In this document: positions 1-14,710 of the stretch, one piece after another
Numbering within the stretch: the first letter of the stretch is position 1
Layout: every line of letters starts with the position of its first letter
Assembly: GCA_027574665.1 (NCBI GenBank)
Contig: CM050648.1
Location: forward strand, 46,291,200-46,355,199
Direction of reading: 5' to 3'
Length of the DNA: 64,000 bases
DNA from: Rhynochetos jubatus
Taxonomy: Eukaryota > Chordata > Aves > Eurypygiformes > Rhynochetidae
Position numbers and translations under genes: made by a program
The notes under the pieces: generated by a model
Told to the model about the DNA's origin: nothing
The model's input: only the letters and a program-made list of their open reading frames with translations
Databases searched by the model: none

Positions 1-924
1 GCTATTCCCTCTTGTCCTATCACTTGTTACTTGGGAGAAGAGACTGACACCTGCCTCTCTGCAACCTCCTTTCAGGTAGTTGTAGAAAGCGATAAAAAAG
101 AAGATGGGTTGATTCCCAAGTGTGAAATTCCCAAGCCATAAAATCTTCAAAACACCATTTCTGCTCAGTCTTACAAACATCCTTACCCAGGTGAGAAACA
201 CACAATTCTCCCACTTGCCCTGTAACTGGCCTGGCTGGTGGGCAATGCCTTGAGACCCAAGTGTTCAGGCCCCCCAGCATTTATTTACCATCACTGTGAC
301 TAGTGAAGCATGTGCTTAAGCCTGTTGTTGGGATAAAGCCCCAAGGAACTGGGCTACAGCACAGGCAGGCACACGCAGATGCCCAGCGCCTGAAGAAGAA
401 CAGTCATTACACTGAAGCAGCTGTGGGGAAAAAAACCAAACCCTTGTCCTGTAGCACCAGTAAGACAATCAGTCACATACAGGTTGACCACAGATGAGTT
501 TTTTCTGGAGGTCGCAGTTTGCCGGTCGCTAAGGGAGCAGAAAGGCTGACACTGTACTTGCCCCTTGCTGGTATCCCTCCCCAGCATCTGCTGTGACCTC
601 CACTGGGGCAGGGACCAGGGGGAAGCCTGAGCAGCTCTTCCTGTGCTCTTCCCACCAAAGTCCATGGGATACCTTCTTGAAACAAATACCTTTCTTCTAG
701 TTGTGGGATATTTTGGTCTGCTTGCTTCTGCTTCGCTCTGAAATAGTTTCTACACCAAATGCTCACCCTAGAAGCATTTGGAGATTTGTCTGACTGATAA
801 CTGACATAAAAATGCAGATTTTTTTACCTCATTTTTTGTATCCAATAGATTGTTGAACTAACTGATCTTTCTATGGCTGTCTCTGATCATATGCCACAGT
901 TGGACTCTTGGAAATAAAGCAAGC
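1..924. other. Intergenic stretch, nothing recognised
   Basis: Ordinary AT-rich non-coding DNA. Reading frames here are under 105 codons, overlap on both strands and resemble no family I know. It ends at the left edge of an LTR. Confidence 0.6.
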
Positions 925-1560
925 TGTGCTGGTTTTAGTTGGGATAGAGTTAATTTTCCTCACAGTAGCTAGCACGAGGCTACGCTTTGGACTTGTGCTG
1001 AGAAGAATATTGATAACATACTGTTGTTTTTAGTTGTTGCTAAGTAATGTTTATATCAAGCCAAGGACTTTTTCAGTTTCTCATACTGCCCCTGTTTTCC
1101 CAGCTTCTCCTCTACATGAAGCTGGGAGGGGACATAGCCCGGACAGCTGACCCGAACTGGCCAAAGTGACATTTCATGCCATCAAACATCACACTCAGTA
1201 TGTAGGCTGGGGGAGTTGGCCAGGAGGGGAATCACTGCTTTGGAACTGGCTGGGTGTCAGTCAGCCAGTGGTGAGTGGTTGTATAATTTTTTTTCCTTCC
1301 CTTTTTCCTGTTTTTCATTACATCTTATTATCATTATTATTATGAGTAGTAGTATTTTCATTACATTTTATTATTAGTAGTAGTAGTGATACTGTCATTA
1401 CTTTATTTCATTTATTTCCAATTATTAAACTGTTCTTATCTCTACCCACAAGTTGGCTTATCTTTTTCCTCCAATTCTCCTCCCCATCCCACTGGGGGAG
1501 GGGGTAGGTGAGCAAGCTGCTGTGTGGTGCTTAGTTGCTTCGTGGGACTAAACCAGGACA
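925..1560 (+). mobile_element. Solo LTR of an avian endogenous retrovirus (ERVL-like), copy 1
   Basis: The element starts TGTGCTGG and ends CCAGGACA, so it has the TG...CA ends of a retroviral LTR. It shares long colinear stretches with three other copies here (30001-30624, 57501-58070, 59534-60210): the start box with GAGTTAATTTTCCTCACAG, the middle box AAGCTGGGAGGGGACA, and the end box GTGTGGTGCTTAGTTGCT. A variant poly(A) signal ATTAAA lies at 1424-1429 after a run of ATT/AGT triplets. The flanks CAAGC (920-924) and AAAGC (1561-1565) are a 4-of-5 target duplication. No gag, pol or env remnant adjoins it, so it reads as a solo LTR left by recombination. The ERVL class is inferred from the 5-bp duplication seen in the cleaner copies. 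Confidence 0.85.
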
Positions 1561-4500
1561 AAAGCATAAGGTGCTCTAAGGGATTTCTAACCCCCCTGAC
1601 ACGGCCATTTTCAAGATAAAGTTAGAAGACAATAGGAACCATAATCATTAACTACCTGGCAGAGATGTCAGACCTTCTGTTCTGTTGGGTTAATGTATGA
1701 TTTAATCACCACAATGGAGGTCTTCAATGTGCCCTTTCACTGGGACTAAGTTCTGGTTACATTTTGAAATCCATAAAGACTTCAAACAAATACAGTGATC
1801 TATATGCATAATATGGTAATTGTGATAACTTGGAATCGAAAAAGGTATTGATAATTGCACGTAGTGAAAATGGCTAAAGTGGACCACCTGATAGCATTGC
1901 GTATTTCACCGATTAACAGCACTCCTGCTGACTTAAATCTGACCTTTGCCTTATCTTAAGATACAGAGAGAAAGTAAAAATGAATGTTTCATATTGCAAA
2001 TGTAACACAGCTGGCTGGCATTTTTGGCACGGTACATGTGCGGAAACGTCACAAAGCAGCCAAAATCAGCACAAAGCCCAGGGCTGCACACACTGCAGAT
2101 GAACAGTGAACCACTAAATCCTTTATGCTTTGACTCCAAGGCCCCTGCAAATTATTGTATTTTATCCTACAGCATGCTTTCTTTACCCACCCTTACTTAC
2201 AGTATACTCCACTGAATGGGCACTAATTTCTCTTACTAGTGGCCTTCCAGAAACAACAGGAAAGCCAAACCCTGTGTAAATTCATTTTGCTTTACTGCTA
2301 TTTTTATTTATATCAAAATGTGGCCCGTGCCTGCGGAGCTGGCAGTGCTGGAGACTGGCGTGAGCTCTGCAGGCAGCAAGCCTGCCCAGCCACTGGCCCG
2401 GCAAGCTGCCTTGCATCTGGCCTGCTGGACCCCGTCACGGGCTGACAAAAGGCAGCTCACTCCACTCTGTCTTGGCTACTTCGGCTAATTGTGGTACAGA
2501 TAGATGTCAGCAGGACTTAAAGCAAAAGCATCAACTCATTTTCCTAGGTTAGTGATTTACAGCCAGATAACAACTTCTGGTCACTTTTGACAAGGATCAG
2601 AGGCGAAGCAGTGACCCGGAATTGAAATTTAACGCACCCTATTACCAACCTCCATCTGACCACTGCCTTGCCAGCCGCCCCCCCGTGCTCACTGGGGGAA
2701 AGCAGATGTCTTATTAACTGCCATCCTTAAGTGACTTTTGTCATCATGTCAACCTTGAAATAACATGGGCAGGGGAGGGGTGAGGGGAACAATGGCCAAA
2801 AATTTGCTGCTAGACAGTTTAAATAGAACAAGGAAACCCACTGGTGTTTAGGAAAAGCAAAATGAGAAATACTTTTTCTAGCTTTGTGGACAATGAGGGA
2901 GTAAAGCTGGCACCCAGTCATCACAAATTATTGTGATACTAAAAATGGGAGGTGCTTTTATTAAGGATGGTCCAAAGAAAGCAAGCTGCAGAAAAATGTG
3001 GGGTAATGCTCAGCAGCCGTACATGTATAATCAGTGTAAAAGCCTAACTGACAGGTAACCTGCCTTCTCTCCTAACATCTAATTTAATTGATGCTTTAGA
3101 AATACAGATGCTCATGCAGACTTCTCACTTGGCTGCTTGAAAGATATTCTTCATATCACTGAAAATCGCTCCTTTAAACCAAGGGATTAATTTACTGGGG
3201 CTGAGATAAAACCATCGATCCCTCTTTTCTGTCCACGAGAAGGAGGGCAGGTGAAGCAGAGGCTGGCACTGAGCTAATCTCAGGCTGTCCTGGTGTCACA
3301 TGTATTTCACAGCTGAGGAGGAGCATACTCGGCTCATGGCAGAGCGTCAGGGCACAGCGAGGGCCAGTGGCTCCACCATGGGGGCCAACCTAGGAGATGA
3401 GGGCAACCACAGACAGGACACAGGGTCTGAGTGCTGCTAACAGGGTCCAGCCGTGGAGGCCTGGACAACTGGTCTGGCACTTGCCAATGATTTTCACCCA
3501 CAGAAGATGTCATGTCCACGCTGTTGTGTATGAGAGAAAGGAGGTTCACAGTCGTCGGATGGGTTTTCTTCTCGCTGCAGAGAGGGTGACAGCCATGTGT
3601 GCTCTTGGAGGAGAAACAATCTGCAAGGAAAGAAATCAGTGATGGAAAGGCTCTGGGATCAGACTTAATGCTGGTCTTGCTGTGGTTTAGTGGTGGAAGT
3701 GCAAGGCAGGAGGTAAAGCAGCACACTGTTGACACCAGATGGGAGGCACTGCCAACAGAGCCAGGGCTGGAATATTATGTGAAGGCACAACGTTACAAGC
3801 ATGAGGACCAGTGGGGTAGAAACGGAAATTTCTCCAACAGTGAAGTAATAGTATTTGTGTTTCAGGATTAACCATGGAAATTTCTGTGAGTTCATCAGCT
3901 GTGAATGACAGAGGAGGAGGAAGTGTTGGTTTTATTAGTCACAAGGTGACAATGAGCCACTGAGATGTGTTGGCTGTGAAGAAAAAAAAGGTGACCACAA
4001 AATCTATTAGGCGAGGTACTTCCTACAGAGAGCAAGACTTAATAATGCTATCACAGAAATCTCTGGAGAGATCTCGTCCCTGCTGCTTTATACCGGACAC
4101 TCTCAGTCAGGAAAGACGTGGCCAGCCTGGAACAGAGGCAAAGGTGATGGCTGAGGGCAGTGACTCTCCTATGAGGGAATATGCACAGGAGTAATTAGCT
4201 CAGCAAGAGACTGTAGAGCTTATATGATTGCTCTTCATAAGTAATTCAGAAGAGTTACTAGCAGGAAGGGAAAAGGGCTATTTAAGTTAAGCTAAAGAGC
4301 AGTTTTGGCAGAAGAGCGAGTGGTGTGAGAGGCTGCGGGGATCCCACCGTGCCAGCGAGGGAGCTGAAGGAAGTGAGAAACACCATTAACCTTCCCAGCC
4401 ATCCTTGGCTGTGGATTGAGTAAACTGGCTCAGCTGCGGGGGGCTTGTGGGGCTTTAAAACAGGGAATGGGAGGTTAATGACAAGTTCGTTGGAAGAGAG

Positions 4501-7500
4501 AGCTCAGTTCTGGGTAGCCTAGGGAGTTTGGGCTGGGGTAATTAGTGGATAATATAAGCTGGTGTTTGCTTTTCTAATAGGATATAGCTATTTTCAGATG
4601 CTGAGAAGTTTGGGATATTGAGAAGGGTGAGACTCAGTCTGGCCTGTGCTGAAGAGTGAGGTTATAAAGCTGAAGAGGGGGTTGGTAATAAGCACAAAAC
4701 CTCCTTGCCTGGGTCTGGGGTCTTCTGCCCCTGTGCCTTGTGAATGAATTCTGGAAAGGGAAATACAAATGGTAGAATGTGTGTATTTGTTGAGAGCAAA
4801 GAAGAAAAGTCCTTCATTCACAATTTCAAGTTTAGTTACTATGGCCAAAGCTCAGATCAGCTATTGGTAACTTCAGGCATACGTAGACTTGAATTCTTTC
4901 AGCTTCCCTGTCAGAAACTACCTGGCCAGATACTTCACTGCAAGAGCAGAAGCTCTGTTGTACAGTAGCACAGAGGACCACATACACTCTGCAGCTCTGT
5001 GTGCTACCTACAGCTGTGTACACTTCCAGCCTCCAGAAGAGTCATTCCCCTTCCTTCTTATGCTGGCAAAGTCAATGAAGAAGGCTTCAGCAGCAGCAAG
5101 CTGTGGTGTGTTTGTGGTGGGGAGTCTCGCACCTGTCCAAGCTGTGGTGATCTGCACCCGTGGCATTGTTAAAAGGTGAGCCCAGGTGTCCCTGTGCCCT
5201 TTTTGAGCGGTACTGAAATACTTCTTGAATGTCTTCTTAACTGCTTTCAGAAGTGTCCGGGGCAACATCTGTACTTACAGAAGTGCCTTCCAGGCATGTG
5301 CCACAGAATTAACACCAAATATATTAGTTTATTCCAGCTCTCCACCCTTACACACACAATACCCTTCGGGAGTATGAGGAGTGCTATGTATCCAAAACCC
5401 CATGCAGCTCCCTCCAACTGCCAAAAGCCTCCACGGCAGCAGGTAGCCTGTTCTCCCTACCAACGGCACAGCCTCCACGATGCAGTGCACTACAGTACGT
5501 ATGACTCCTCATGGGAAATGGGGAGCTGAAGTAGTCAGTGTTACCTCAGGGAAAAACAAACAGATCAGATATACTTCCTGGTAACTCTCTCACCTTTTTT
5601 CTCCCTCCCTGTTCTTGCTTGATCCGAAGTCAAAGAGCAAAGCCTAGTGTAAAACTGTTGCACTGAATCACGGGAAGGCAGTAACTATCCTGGCATCTCT
5701 GCCTTCTGCAAGCAAATACCTGCTCTTGTTTAACACTACTAGCCTGAACGTAAGATGTCAGTACTGAAGATTAGCTTGCTATGTTGACACAGAAGTTGTC
5801 CTAACATAGGAGGACAGGGTGGGAGAGTGACAGCAAGTGATCAAGGACAACCCGCCCTACAGAATGAGCATTAAAGGCTGATGGAGAAGCATGAGCTTGA
5901 TAGGGGTGGGGGAGGAAGGAGTTTGAAGAAACACTGATTGAGGTCAAGAAGATTTCCTTTGTAAAAGGAGAGAGACAGAGGAACATTAAACAGGTAATGA
6001 CAAAGTAAATGGAGGAAAGCTACTGCACAGTACAGCTGCATGATAATCAGGAGAGGTTATACATGTATTCACTAGCTATTTGTACTGATCAGCCCAGGGA
6101 CTTGGATCATGATGGTATCTGAGCATACAACAATAAAAGGAGATTCCCCAGGTGACTGTAGGCACAATCCAAAATGAACTTCCTGCAGCTCCGTGGCCAT
6201 GCTGTAATGCCATACTGTGGTATACCAAATAAAATACCCAGGAGTTGAAAGGTGTACTCCGGACACTGTCTACCTCCACTCCCTGGGAGCTAAGGGAATG
6301 CGTTTAAAGAGAATAATCATGTGAAAATCAGGGTCTGCACAGCTCTGCTTCTTAAGGACAGATAACTTCAAATGAGATCATTGAGACCTAGTCATAAGGG
6401 GTCTGAATTGAAATCCTTTAAAAAAAGCAGGAGTCCACAGTCCTTCTATTTGCTTCAGGTATGCTTTGTTCTGTGTTGTTTTCTGTGTTAGGAAAACAAG
6501 ATCACTCTTACTTCAGGTCTGGAGAGAAGTGATATTTGTATTTCTATTAGTGTTAAAAATTCCGTCCTTCTTTTAGTGTAAAAAAACCCTAACCTTGTAA
6601 GCTATACTCCACAAATACCACCTTTTGGACTAGGCAGGACTAAGACAGGCTGGTTAATGCCATTGTTTGTAAAAAATCCCTTTCCAGTGCTTCCACGTGA
6701 AAGTAGGCTGCCCTAGAATATATATATCTGCATCCTCTCATCTGCACTGCATTCTACATCAGAGCCTGGCAAATTTAATTACCACATAGCGCTCTGTTAT
6801 TTCCCAAAGAGAAGAGGAATTTGTTTGCCTCTTGCCCTGGGCTTTCGCATGTTGTTCAGAAAGCTCCTGTGCACCAGCACGGGCTGGGTAGAGCTCTGTG
6901 AAGGCAGGCCAGCTGCCAGGAAAGCTGCCTCCAGCTCCGCTGCGCTCATTCCTAAGCTGTCAGCTCTTCCAGGGGAGCGGAGCTGCGGGGGGCGACCGAA
7001 GCTGCCCTGCTCCGCTGCCCCGCTGTAATCACAGCACACCCAGCATGCGGGCGGTTAGCAATACCTTTATTAAACGAGTGCCGCTGTCGCGGAGTTCCCG
7101 GCGAATGTGTAAGGCTGCTGTGGTTTAAACCTGGCTGTGTCCGCGGCGTCGGCAGGGGCTTAGCTGTATCAATCGCTGTTGCTGTTAGGAGTGCAGGTGG
7201 AAGGGTGGGAAAGAGCCTGAAGCTGATCCAGAAGAAGGCCTGCATTGATAGCGCTTTTCCTGTCGGTGTGATGTGGGAATTGTCAGGATGCCAACAACTC
7301 TGCTCCTTTTGAACATCTTCTAGCAAAAGAGACTTCTGATTTCTGTCCCAGTTGAAACATTTCCACTGGTTTCTCTTGGTTCCACCTGAAAAATAGGCTT
7401 TAGATCAGAGCCTTTGGGCAACTGATTTTCTGGGTACGTTACTGATCCCTAAGGGTCATGGTTCACCAGCAGAAACTCCAGGAAGGTATCAGTGGAATGT

Positions 7501-7654
7501 CATCTGTGAAAGGTCAGCTCGACCTGAAAATAGATTTCAGCTTCAAATTAACTGAAATGATTTAACCTCCTGGACAGAGACTCTGTCTTTGTGATGGTCA
7601 AGGAAAAATCAGTGCAGGACGCACTAGCCAGAGCTTTTTGTACCCTCGGAACGT
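1561..7654. other. Intergenic stretch, no gene recognised
   Basis: Six kilobases of AT-rich non-coding sequence. Frames up to about 133 codons exist (for example 3334-3735 on the minus strand), but all are interleaved with frames on the other strand and none shows a domain or a plausible exon context. A slightly GC-richer patch lies near 6.85-7.1 kb without the CpG density of an island. Confidence 0.6.
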
Positions 7655-8066
7655 CAGAAGGTTGAGAGAATTGGGCTGGTTCAGCCTGGAGAAGAGAAGG
7701 CTCTGGGGAGACCTTATAGCACCTTCCAGTACCTGAAGGGGGCTACAAGGAAGCTGGGGGGGACTTTTTACAAGGGCCTGTAGTGACAGGACAAGGGGTA
7801 ATGGGTTTAAACTGAAAGTGGAGAGATTTAGATTGGATATCAGGAAGAAATTCTTCCTGGAGAGGGTGGTGAGGCACTGGCACAGGTTGCCCAGAGAAGC
7901 TGTGGGTGCCCCATCCCTGGCAGTGTTCAAGGCCAGGCTGGATGAGGCTTTGAGCAACCTGGTCTAGTGGAGGGTGTCCCTGCCCATGGCAGGGGGGTTG
8001 GAACTGGATGGTCATTAAGATCCCTTCCAACCAAACCATTCTGTGATTCATTCTATGATTCTATGA
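7655..8066 (+). mobile_element. CR1 LINE, 5'-truncated 3' end
   Basis: Starts within the last part of CR1 ORF2 (reads like [12 protein letters not shown] in the neighbouring frame) and runs through the 3' UTR to the family's terminal repeats: GTGATTCATTCTATGATTC and a final ATTCTATGA near 8066. Two closely similar copies lie at 44815-45550 and 56508-57086. CR1 is the dominant bird LINE and normally inserts as short 5'-truncated copies. It has no poly(A) tail, which fits what is seen. Reading frames on the minus strand here are antisense artefacts. Confidence 0.93.
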
Positions 8067-11000
8067 ACCCACCTCAATTCTCCACCTTTTGCCCTTTAGC
8101 AGACCCGTGGCCAACTGATGCCATCTGCACATGGGTCTGCTAAAATGACTACAGTTACACCAGCCATGGTTCCAAGTGGGAATATGCTTATTTTCACAGC
8201 AGTGCCTCACATCAGGCAGTGGGTACAGATTAGCATGAGTCAGACTGTGGCCTCACATCTCCTGGAGATTCTCCAGGGCTGAAGACTCCTCATCTGATTA
8301 GTTAAACACACTTCACAGTTGCTTTGCATTATTATAACACAGAGTACCATGACCAGACTGGAGGATCTGCTCCATATACTGTACAGAGCCCCAACCCACA
8401 ATATTCCTATTCACGGTCCAGTACGCAGGACTATGTCTCAATCACAAAATCAGGCTCAAAGTATTTCTAGTTAGTACAATTACAATTTAAAGAGTAGTGA
8501 AATATTTTTTGCATTAATTCAGGGGAAAAAAAAAGATGCAATCCAACTGGAAGAATAATGTGTCCTGACTTGAAGAAGGGAATCACTGATTATCTTTTAG
8601 CATACAAAAGCCCCTGCCAGTTTCTGCTAAGCACCACCAAGCTTCACACAGAAATCACTGCTGAAAATCAGAGGACCAAATTACTTTCCCATGTAGAGGT
8701 AATAAGTGCATTTCATGATGGGCAGAAAAGCCTGTTAGGACATTTCTGGCTCTGGGAATTTGCAGGCTAAGGAATTAGCAGAGGCATAAAATGAAGGCAT
8801 TTGGATAGGATAAGAAATTCAAGTTACTTTTACCAATATGCAATGTGATGGACTCAGCAGCCACTCTACCAGAGCCTTTTTTAAACTGGGCTTGATTCCG
8901 TATGGGTTAAAGCTGCTTTAACTGTTCCAGTTTTATCGATTGTCTTGGAAGGTGAGTATGTTTTTTCAGAATGAGGAATTTGTGTTTAGATGATCCAGGG
9001 CCAGTGCAGCTACTTCAGTGTGGATGTCCACTAGAGCAGGCTGGGGCCGTGCAGGATGGCAGGGACATACCAAAGACCACTCTGTGTCCTACACCCTCCT
9101 CCTTACACAGGAAGAAGTCAGGATTTCTTTTCTAACCTGGGACAAACATGATTGATCAAGTGAGCACCAAGCCCTTGTCCAAGAAGGCTGTATAGGGTGG
9201 CATTGAATCTCACCTGCACTGGACATAGGCCAGGAATACCACACCGTAGCTTGTTGAAGGCACAGTATTTAACTTGTAGTTTTATTGTACAGAACAGAAT
9301 GATTATTAACTGATTTGTTTTAGTGTCATAAAAGTCTTTCAGCCCAGGTGCTGAGGCTTTTTGTGGACAGAACCCAGATGGCTGCCTTCAACCCTAGGGG
9401 GTTTACCATGCCAGACTCCAGTCTTGCCAGTAAACCTAATAGCCATCCCTATGAAGTCCATGGGGCAACTTACATATTCACAGCTATGGATGTGTGTACG
9501 TGTTTACCGGATCTGAGTCTTCTTTTCCACCCCTTTCTTTTAACCCCCTGGATTACTTGAAGTCTTTGTGTGTGTGGCAGGCTGCTTTTCCCTACACCGT
9601 TGGGATGAGACCCCTGAGATAAGCCCGAGTATGGGAGAGCAGCGACTTCAAGTGAGCTCTGTGCAAACACAGGGACTGTTTAGCCTTCTGTGAAGTATTG
9701 GGATCTCTGTACTTTGCCCAGGTGTTGTTGGTCACCTTCTTAGGAAGCAGAGCTCTCCTTTAATTTCTGGCCTTTACCAGGGAAACCATTGATCTAATTG
9801 GCAGCTCAGATTCATCAGATACAGATCGGATGCACGTTTGCTGAAGACAAAGGTCCTTTTGATCAATTGCATTGGGAATTTTACCTGGAATTCAATACAA
9901 ATACGGTTTCTGAAGGCAAAGATTCTTACTGAGTTTTATCCTGAAGTATAAATAGCCTTTGACTGTAATTGTTTTACTAATTGGCAGTCATGTCTTCTCT
10001 GTACATGGACAAGATTTCTAAGGGTAGGCTATCAAGATCAGATTCTAGCAATGATTACGCTGCTGGCTACTTTCATGCTTACAGCATGTAGCTTTTTTCT
10101 CTTCCCTCCTCAAAGGGATTTATTCTAATAGAGACCCTTTTGTACTGAAACAGTAATTACTCTGTCGTCTGTAGTTCACATATTAATGTTGTTAATTCTC
10201 TTTGGGCATATTTTTTTCTTTTTGGTTGATACCTTAACACTTCATTCTGCAGTTTGCTCACTGTTTTCTCCAACCTTACTGCAAACTAGCATATTAATTT
10301 CTGAGTTGAAGAATATAAATCCAACTTCCCAAAAGTAAAAAAAAATGAGATATTTTATAGTTGGTTTGATGTTTAGTGCTAATAAACTCAAGAGACTGGA
10401 AAAATGCTTTTAATTTCTTAAAATTAGACTTTAATTTTTCTTCATTGAGTTAGAGGTAAAATAGAGATTTACTTGATTTTTCTGGAGCTCTTCACACCAC
10501 GTGCAGTAAAATGCAGCCACATGTAAGTTACATACCTAGGGCAAAGGAGTGGGGGTTATACCAACAGAATAGACTGTAGGAAGGGAAGGAAACAACATCA
10601 CAGGAGAAGATACGAGGATGTTAAGAAGAAGGCAACGTAGCAGGAGCTCCCAGTGCCCTGCCTCAATGGTGGGCACTGTGTATGAACAGATGCCTTGCCA
10701 GGAGAAAGGATTTTATCACTAAATGGGACATCGGGGTCACCGTTACTGGAATAGTACCTACCTCATTCTGCTGCTGGTGCTTTCAAAAAGAAAATGCAGG
10801 AGACAAACGGGACAAGTGCAGAACAGAAAAGGACAAAGACGAGGCCTGGACGAATGCTTTGAAGGCTGATGGAAATGCCGTGCAGTTACAGACTTCCAGA
10901 ATTCAGCCTGCTTAGCAAAGAGGAGACCGAGCAGTGACTTGGTATCACTGCAAAGTACCTTCACAGAGGAGGAACACAGACCCAACAGTCTTCAACCGAG

Positions 11001-14000
11001 AAGGCAGAAGGAATGAGGCTGGTGGAACAAGGGAAGCCAAAGACCAGACAAATCCAAAACCAGGTATATTTGTAATGGTGCAGGAAACAGTCTGTTTGAA
11101 CAAGGAGCTAAGGGGCATGGCTGATTATTTATCTCTTCTTGTCTTCAGTCTTGTCTAGAATGTAAGGGTCAGTGAAACATCAGTAATTTTGTGCAATACA
11201 GGTTTATTGGGTAACAGTTCGTGTCCTCTGACATACCAGGGATTAGCCTATGAAACCCTTCTGGCGTTAAACTTTATGCTACTACAAATGAAGTGCTGCT
11301 TCAAGTGGGAGCGAGTCTCACATTGTGGCCTCTTTTGTAATGTCCTCCTGGCTCAAGCAGCGATGACAGTCAAGGTGGTTTTTTTTTCTCCTTTGATGCT
11401 TTTTCTGCTTTTCCATTTCTGAAATAAAGGATAAGTCACAAGTTCCAAGTCAAGTCTGGGAGACAGACTTGACATTTCGGACCAGCGCGTTCTGAGATCC
11501 TTGGATAAAACGCTGAAGTATTAAAATGATAAAAGGGTACTTCTGCCGTGGATAAAAGACTAAAGTATTAAAAATTTCATATTTGCTCCGGTATAAATCT
11601 ATCTGTATTTCCAGCTGTGGTGGAGCAGAAGAAAGACTGGAATATTTGCTTCCTGAGCTTGTCTTCTGAATACCAGCAGGTATTCACCATTAGGTACCCA
11701 TACCTATCTGTACATCAGGCAACATTTTCACCATGAGGATAATCACGGGAGTTGGGTAAGCCATCACTGAAACTTATTCCCTCACCACGCTACTCCTATG
11801 GAATACAGTTGTTTAACAAGGTTCTTTTAAAAGAAGTTTATGTAGCATTAATTACCTGCTGTAACTGCTATGTGAGACCATTGCTTCTCAGAGCTCAGTG
11901 ATTATGAGATCTCTCATCTGAGAATTGCTACAACAGAGAATTGAGGTGCTCTGGAAGTGTAACCCATGCCAGATTTGCTACTAAACTCTGGTCTCAAATG
12001 CTGGTCTCATTTGGGTCCTAGCTAACAGAAGAGGCTAGAGCTATGAAGTTATTTTCTATTTCACTTTGATGATTTGGTATTGAGAGGGAATATTCCCCAA
12101 GGAGAGGTGAAATCATGACTACAGTTCATGGGTGGACATTTATTGCTTCTGGTTTATTGCAGGTAGGAGTTCCTGCTTCCGCTACAATCAAGCATGCAGA
12201 AGCTGCAGCATAGTAGGATACTGCTTATAGAAAATGCTGTTGCTTTCAAGTTCTCGTAAAAAGGCTTCTCCAATAAGAGATATCCTAGAGTATTCCTGTG
12301 CTATTATATGAAAAGAAGCTTGCTCTGGAGCCATGCTTGACAGGTTGCAGGTTGTGATATTTTCTATCTTTTTTTTTTTTTTTTTTTAAATTGGAACTAT
12401 CTGCACGCAATGACTTTGCTAGTGAGCCAGGAGATTTTCCAAGCACAACTTGGTCAGATGTCCTGCAGAACATCTTTTTTTCACTTGCTTTTTTTCCTGT
12501 GCACTTAGGTTCTATACCGATACAGGAAGTTCAAAAGCGGCATAAAAATTCTCATTGACCTCATGTTAAAACCTTGTGAACATGTTAATAGTCAATTATG
12601 TTTAAAAGGTTCTTTAATCATCACCTTGGGCTGGTACCGGCTTTGCGAGGATGCGTTTTCTCTGTTATGATAAACTATGAACACCAGAAAATAGGCAGGT
12701 CTAGCAGATAGGCATTGCACTTACTTAGCAGTAGTTTGAAAACCTAGTGCAGAGAAAAATCTCAGGTTGGGCCCTTCTTGTTTGTTTAATTAGTTTCATT
12801 TCATTTGCTTCATAAAGTTTAGTCCTTATAATTTTAGTGCAGATAAGTAGTGCATCAGCTGAGGTGCTTCAGTGAAGTGTTTCTTAATGGCTCAGATTTA
12901 TCTCAGCAGATATATGGAGGTGTTTGCAATTTGCTGAGCAAACTGCTGGTGTTTTGCGTGCGCGTGCAGCTTCTGCTCAGCACAATGTGAGTCGTGTCCT
13001 GAGCATGAAGCAAAGACAGCTGGTGAGAAACATTTGGCTGAGGCCAGTTCCACAGGCACAAGGTTCCTGTTAAGGCCTTAAATGCATATTGGCCATTAGG
13101 TGTGGAACTTGGAATTTATGATTAGGTCCTTATTTTTGTTTTATTGGGCTAGGGAAGACTGGAAAGCTGTTATTTGGTTTTGGATCTATTTTATAACATT
13201 TCAAAATATTCAAATGAATCATGTTTGAAACCCCCAAGACGCACGTTTCTCAGTGTTTTGCTTCATCTTTGTTTTCCTAGTCACATGGAACTCTTGGCCC
13301 AAGGTTCCCAAGGGCAACCTTTCCACCCTTCCTCCTCCTTTTCACAAAACAGGGACCACTTCAGCACCACTAATACACCAGTTACCCAGTAGGAATCCAG
13401 GGATTTCAACTCCAGAAAGGCTTGAACAATTCAGTGCCATTTGCTACGTGAACATAAACTGTAGCTGGGGGAAGGTTCGATCCACACACAGCCTCGATTG
13501 TACTCCCTCTCCCCCTCACAGAACTGCCACACTCGATTTAATTTGCTGCCTTTCATGATGAGGACCCAAGGCAGCCACATCACGTGAGATGAGCCTCGAT
13601 GGCCAGTGGTACTTTGTTGGCTTCTCTTCGCCAAATTTAAGTTTTAGCAAGTTGCCCTCTTCTACTATATGGAGATACTGTACATACACGCCACATGCGT
13701 GAGTGTCTTAGAAGCTGAAACCAGATTCCTGGTTTCTTTATTAATTTGAAGGTTGCCTGTGACAAACACGTCTTCCTTCAGAGCAGACTGCTCACAGTCT
13801 GTACAGCCAGAGATGCTGCTAACCAAAACTAACCCACCAAAGAGCAATGACAAACACGCCAGGGCATGGTCTCGGTGAGCTGCAGAGCAGTGAAGTTATT
13901 TCTCACTTGTTCACTGTAACTATGTAGGTTTTGTTGCACAATCAGTACTGACTGAGATGTTACTGAGGTTTGAAGCTTTTCCTTTAAAACAGAGGCTGTT

Positions 14001-14710
14001 CCTCCCTTTAGGAAGAAAATCCTGACTGTGGAGACAGCCCAAGGCACGTTGCTGGCTGTGCCAAGAGGCCTTGAGGACAAGCGGTTCCTCAGGGTGGCTC
14101 CCACGTGGCAGCATCTCCTCAAGCTGATGCAGTGCAGCCCAGCCTGGCTTCTCTGTACGGCATTTTTCTATCTTGTGCAAGCTGCTGGGACACTTAAAAT
14201 AGCAAATAGGAGCTTCTGAAAGGAAGAAAACATTAAGGAGAATGCTATTTCCACAGTTAACAAACGTGAAACTCTTGTTACGTGATCCACCTCCCTCTCT
14301 TCTCCACATTCATATGCATGCAGAAGGGGAGAAAACAGGAATAAAAAAGCACAATTAAGACCACCAAAACCATCTGCACTCAGATTTCTTATGTGTATGC
14401 ATGCCAACCATTTGTATACAATGACACTTGGAGGCAGGATTTTAGGAAATGAGGAGCCCTTGGCAGTGAGTGCATTTGTGATGCCTCATTTTCATTTAGT
14501 GCATGCTTTGGGGTTTGTGAACATATCAAGCCAAGACCACTACACTCTCATCCTGCTCTCTTAATAGCCAGCACAGAAACAAGACACAGACTGGGACTGA
14601 GGCTGCACATTTTATAAGATGAAAGTCCCTTTATCACATTGGAAGTTGGTGTGTTTTAGGGGATAGTTGTGAAATTCTGCTTAAACGCTTCTTTCCTTTC
14701 TGATTTTCAG
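8067..14710. other. Intergenic stretch, no gene recognised
   Basis: AT-rich non-coding DNA with a run of about 19 T at 12369-12387. Small frames (none over about 130 codons) are not supported by codon pattern or family similarity. I see no RNA gene. Confidence 0.6.
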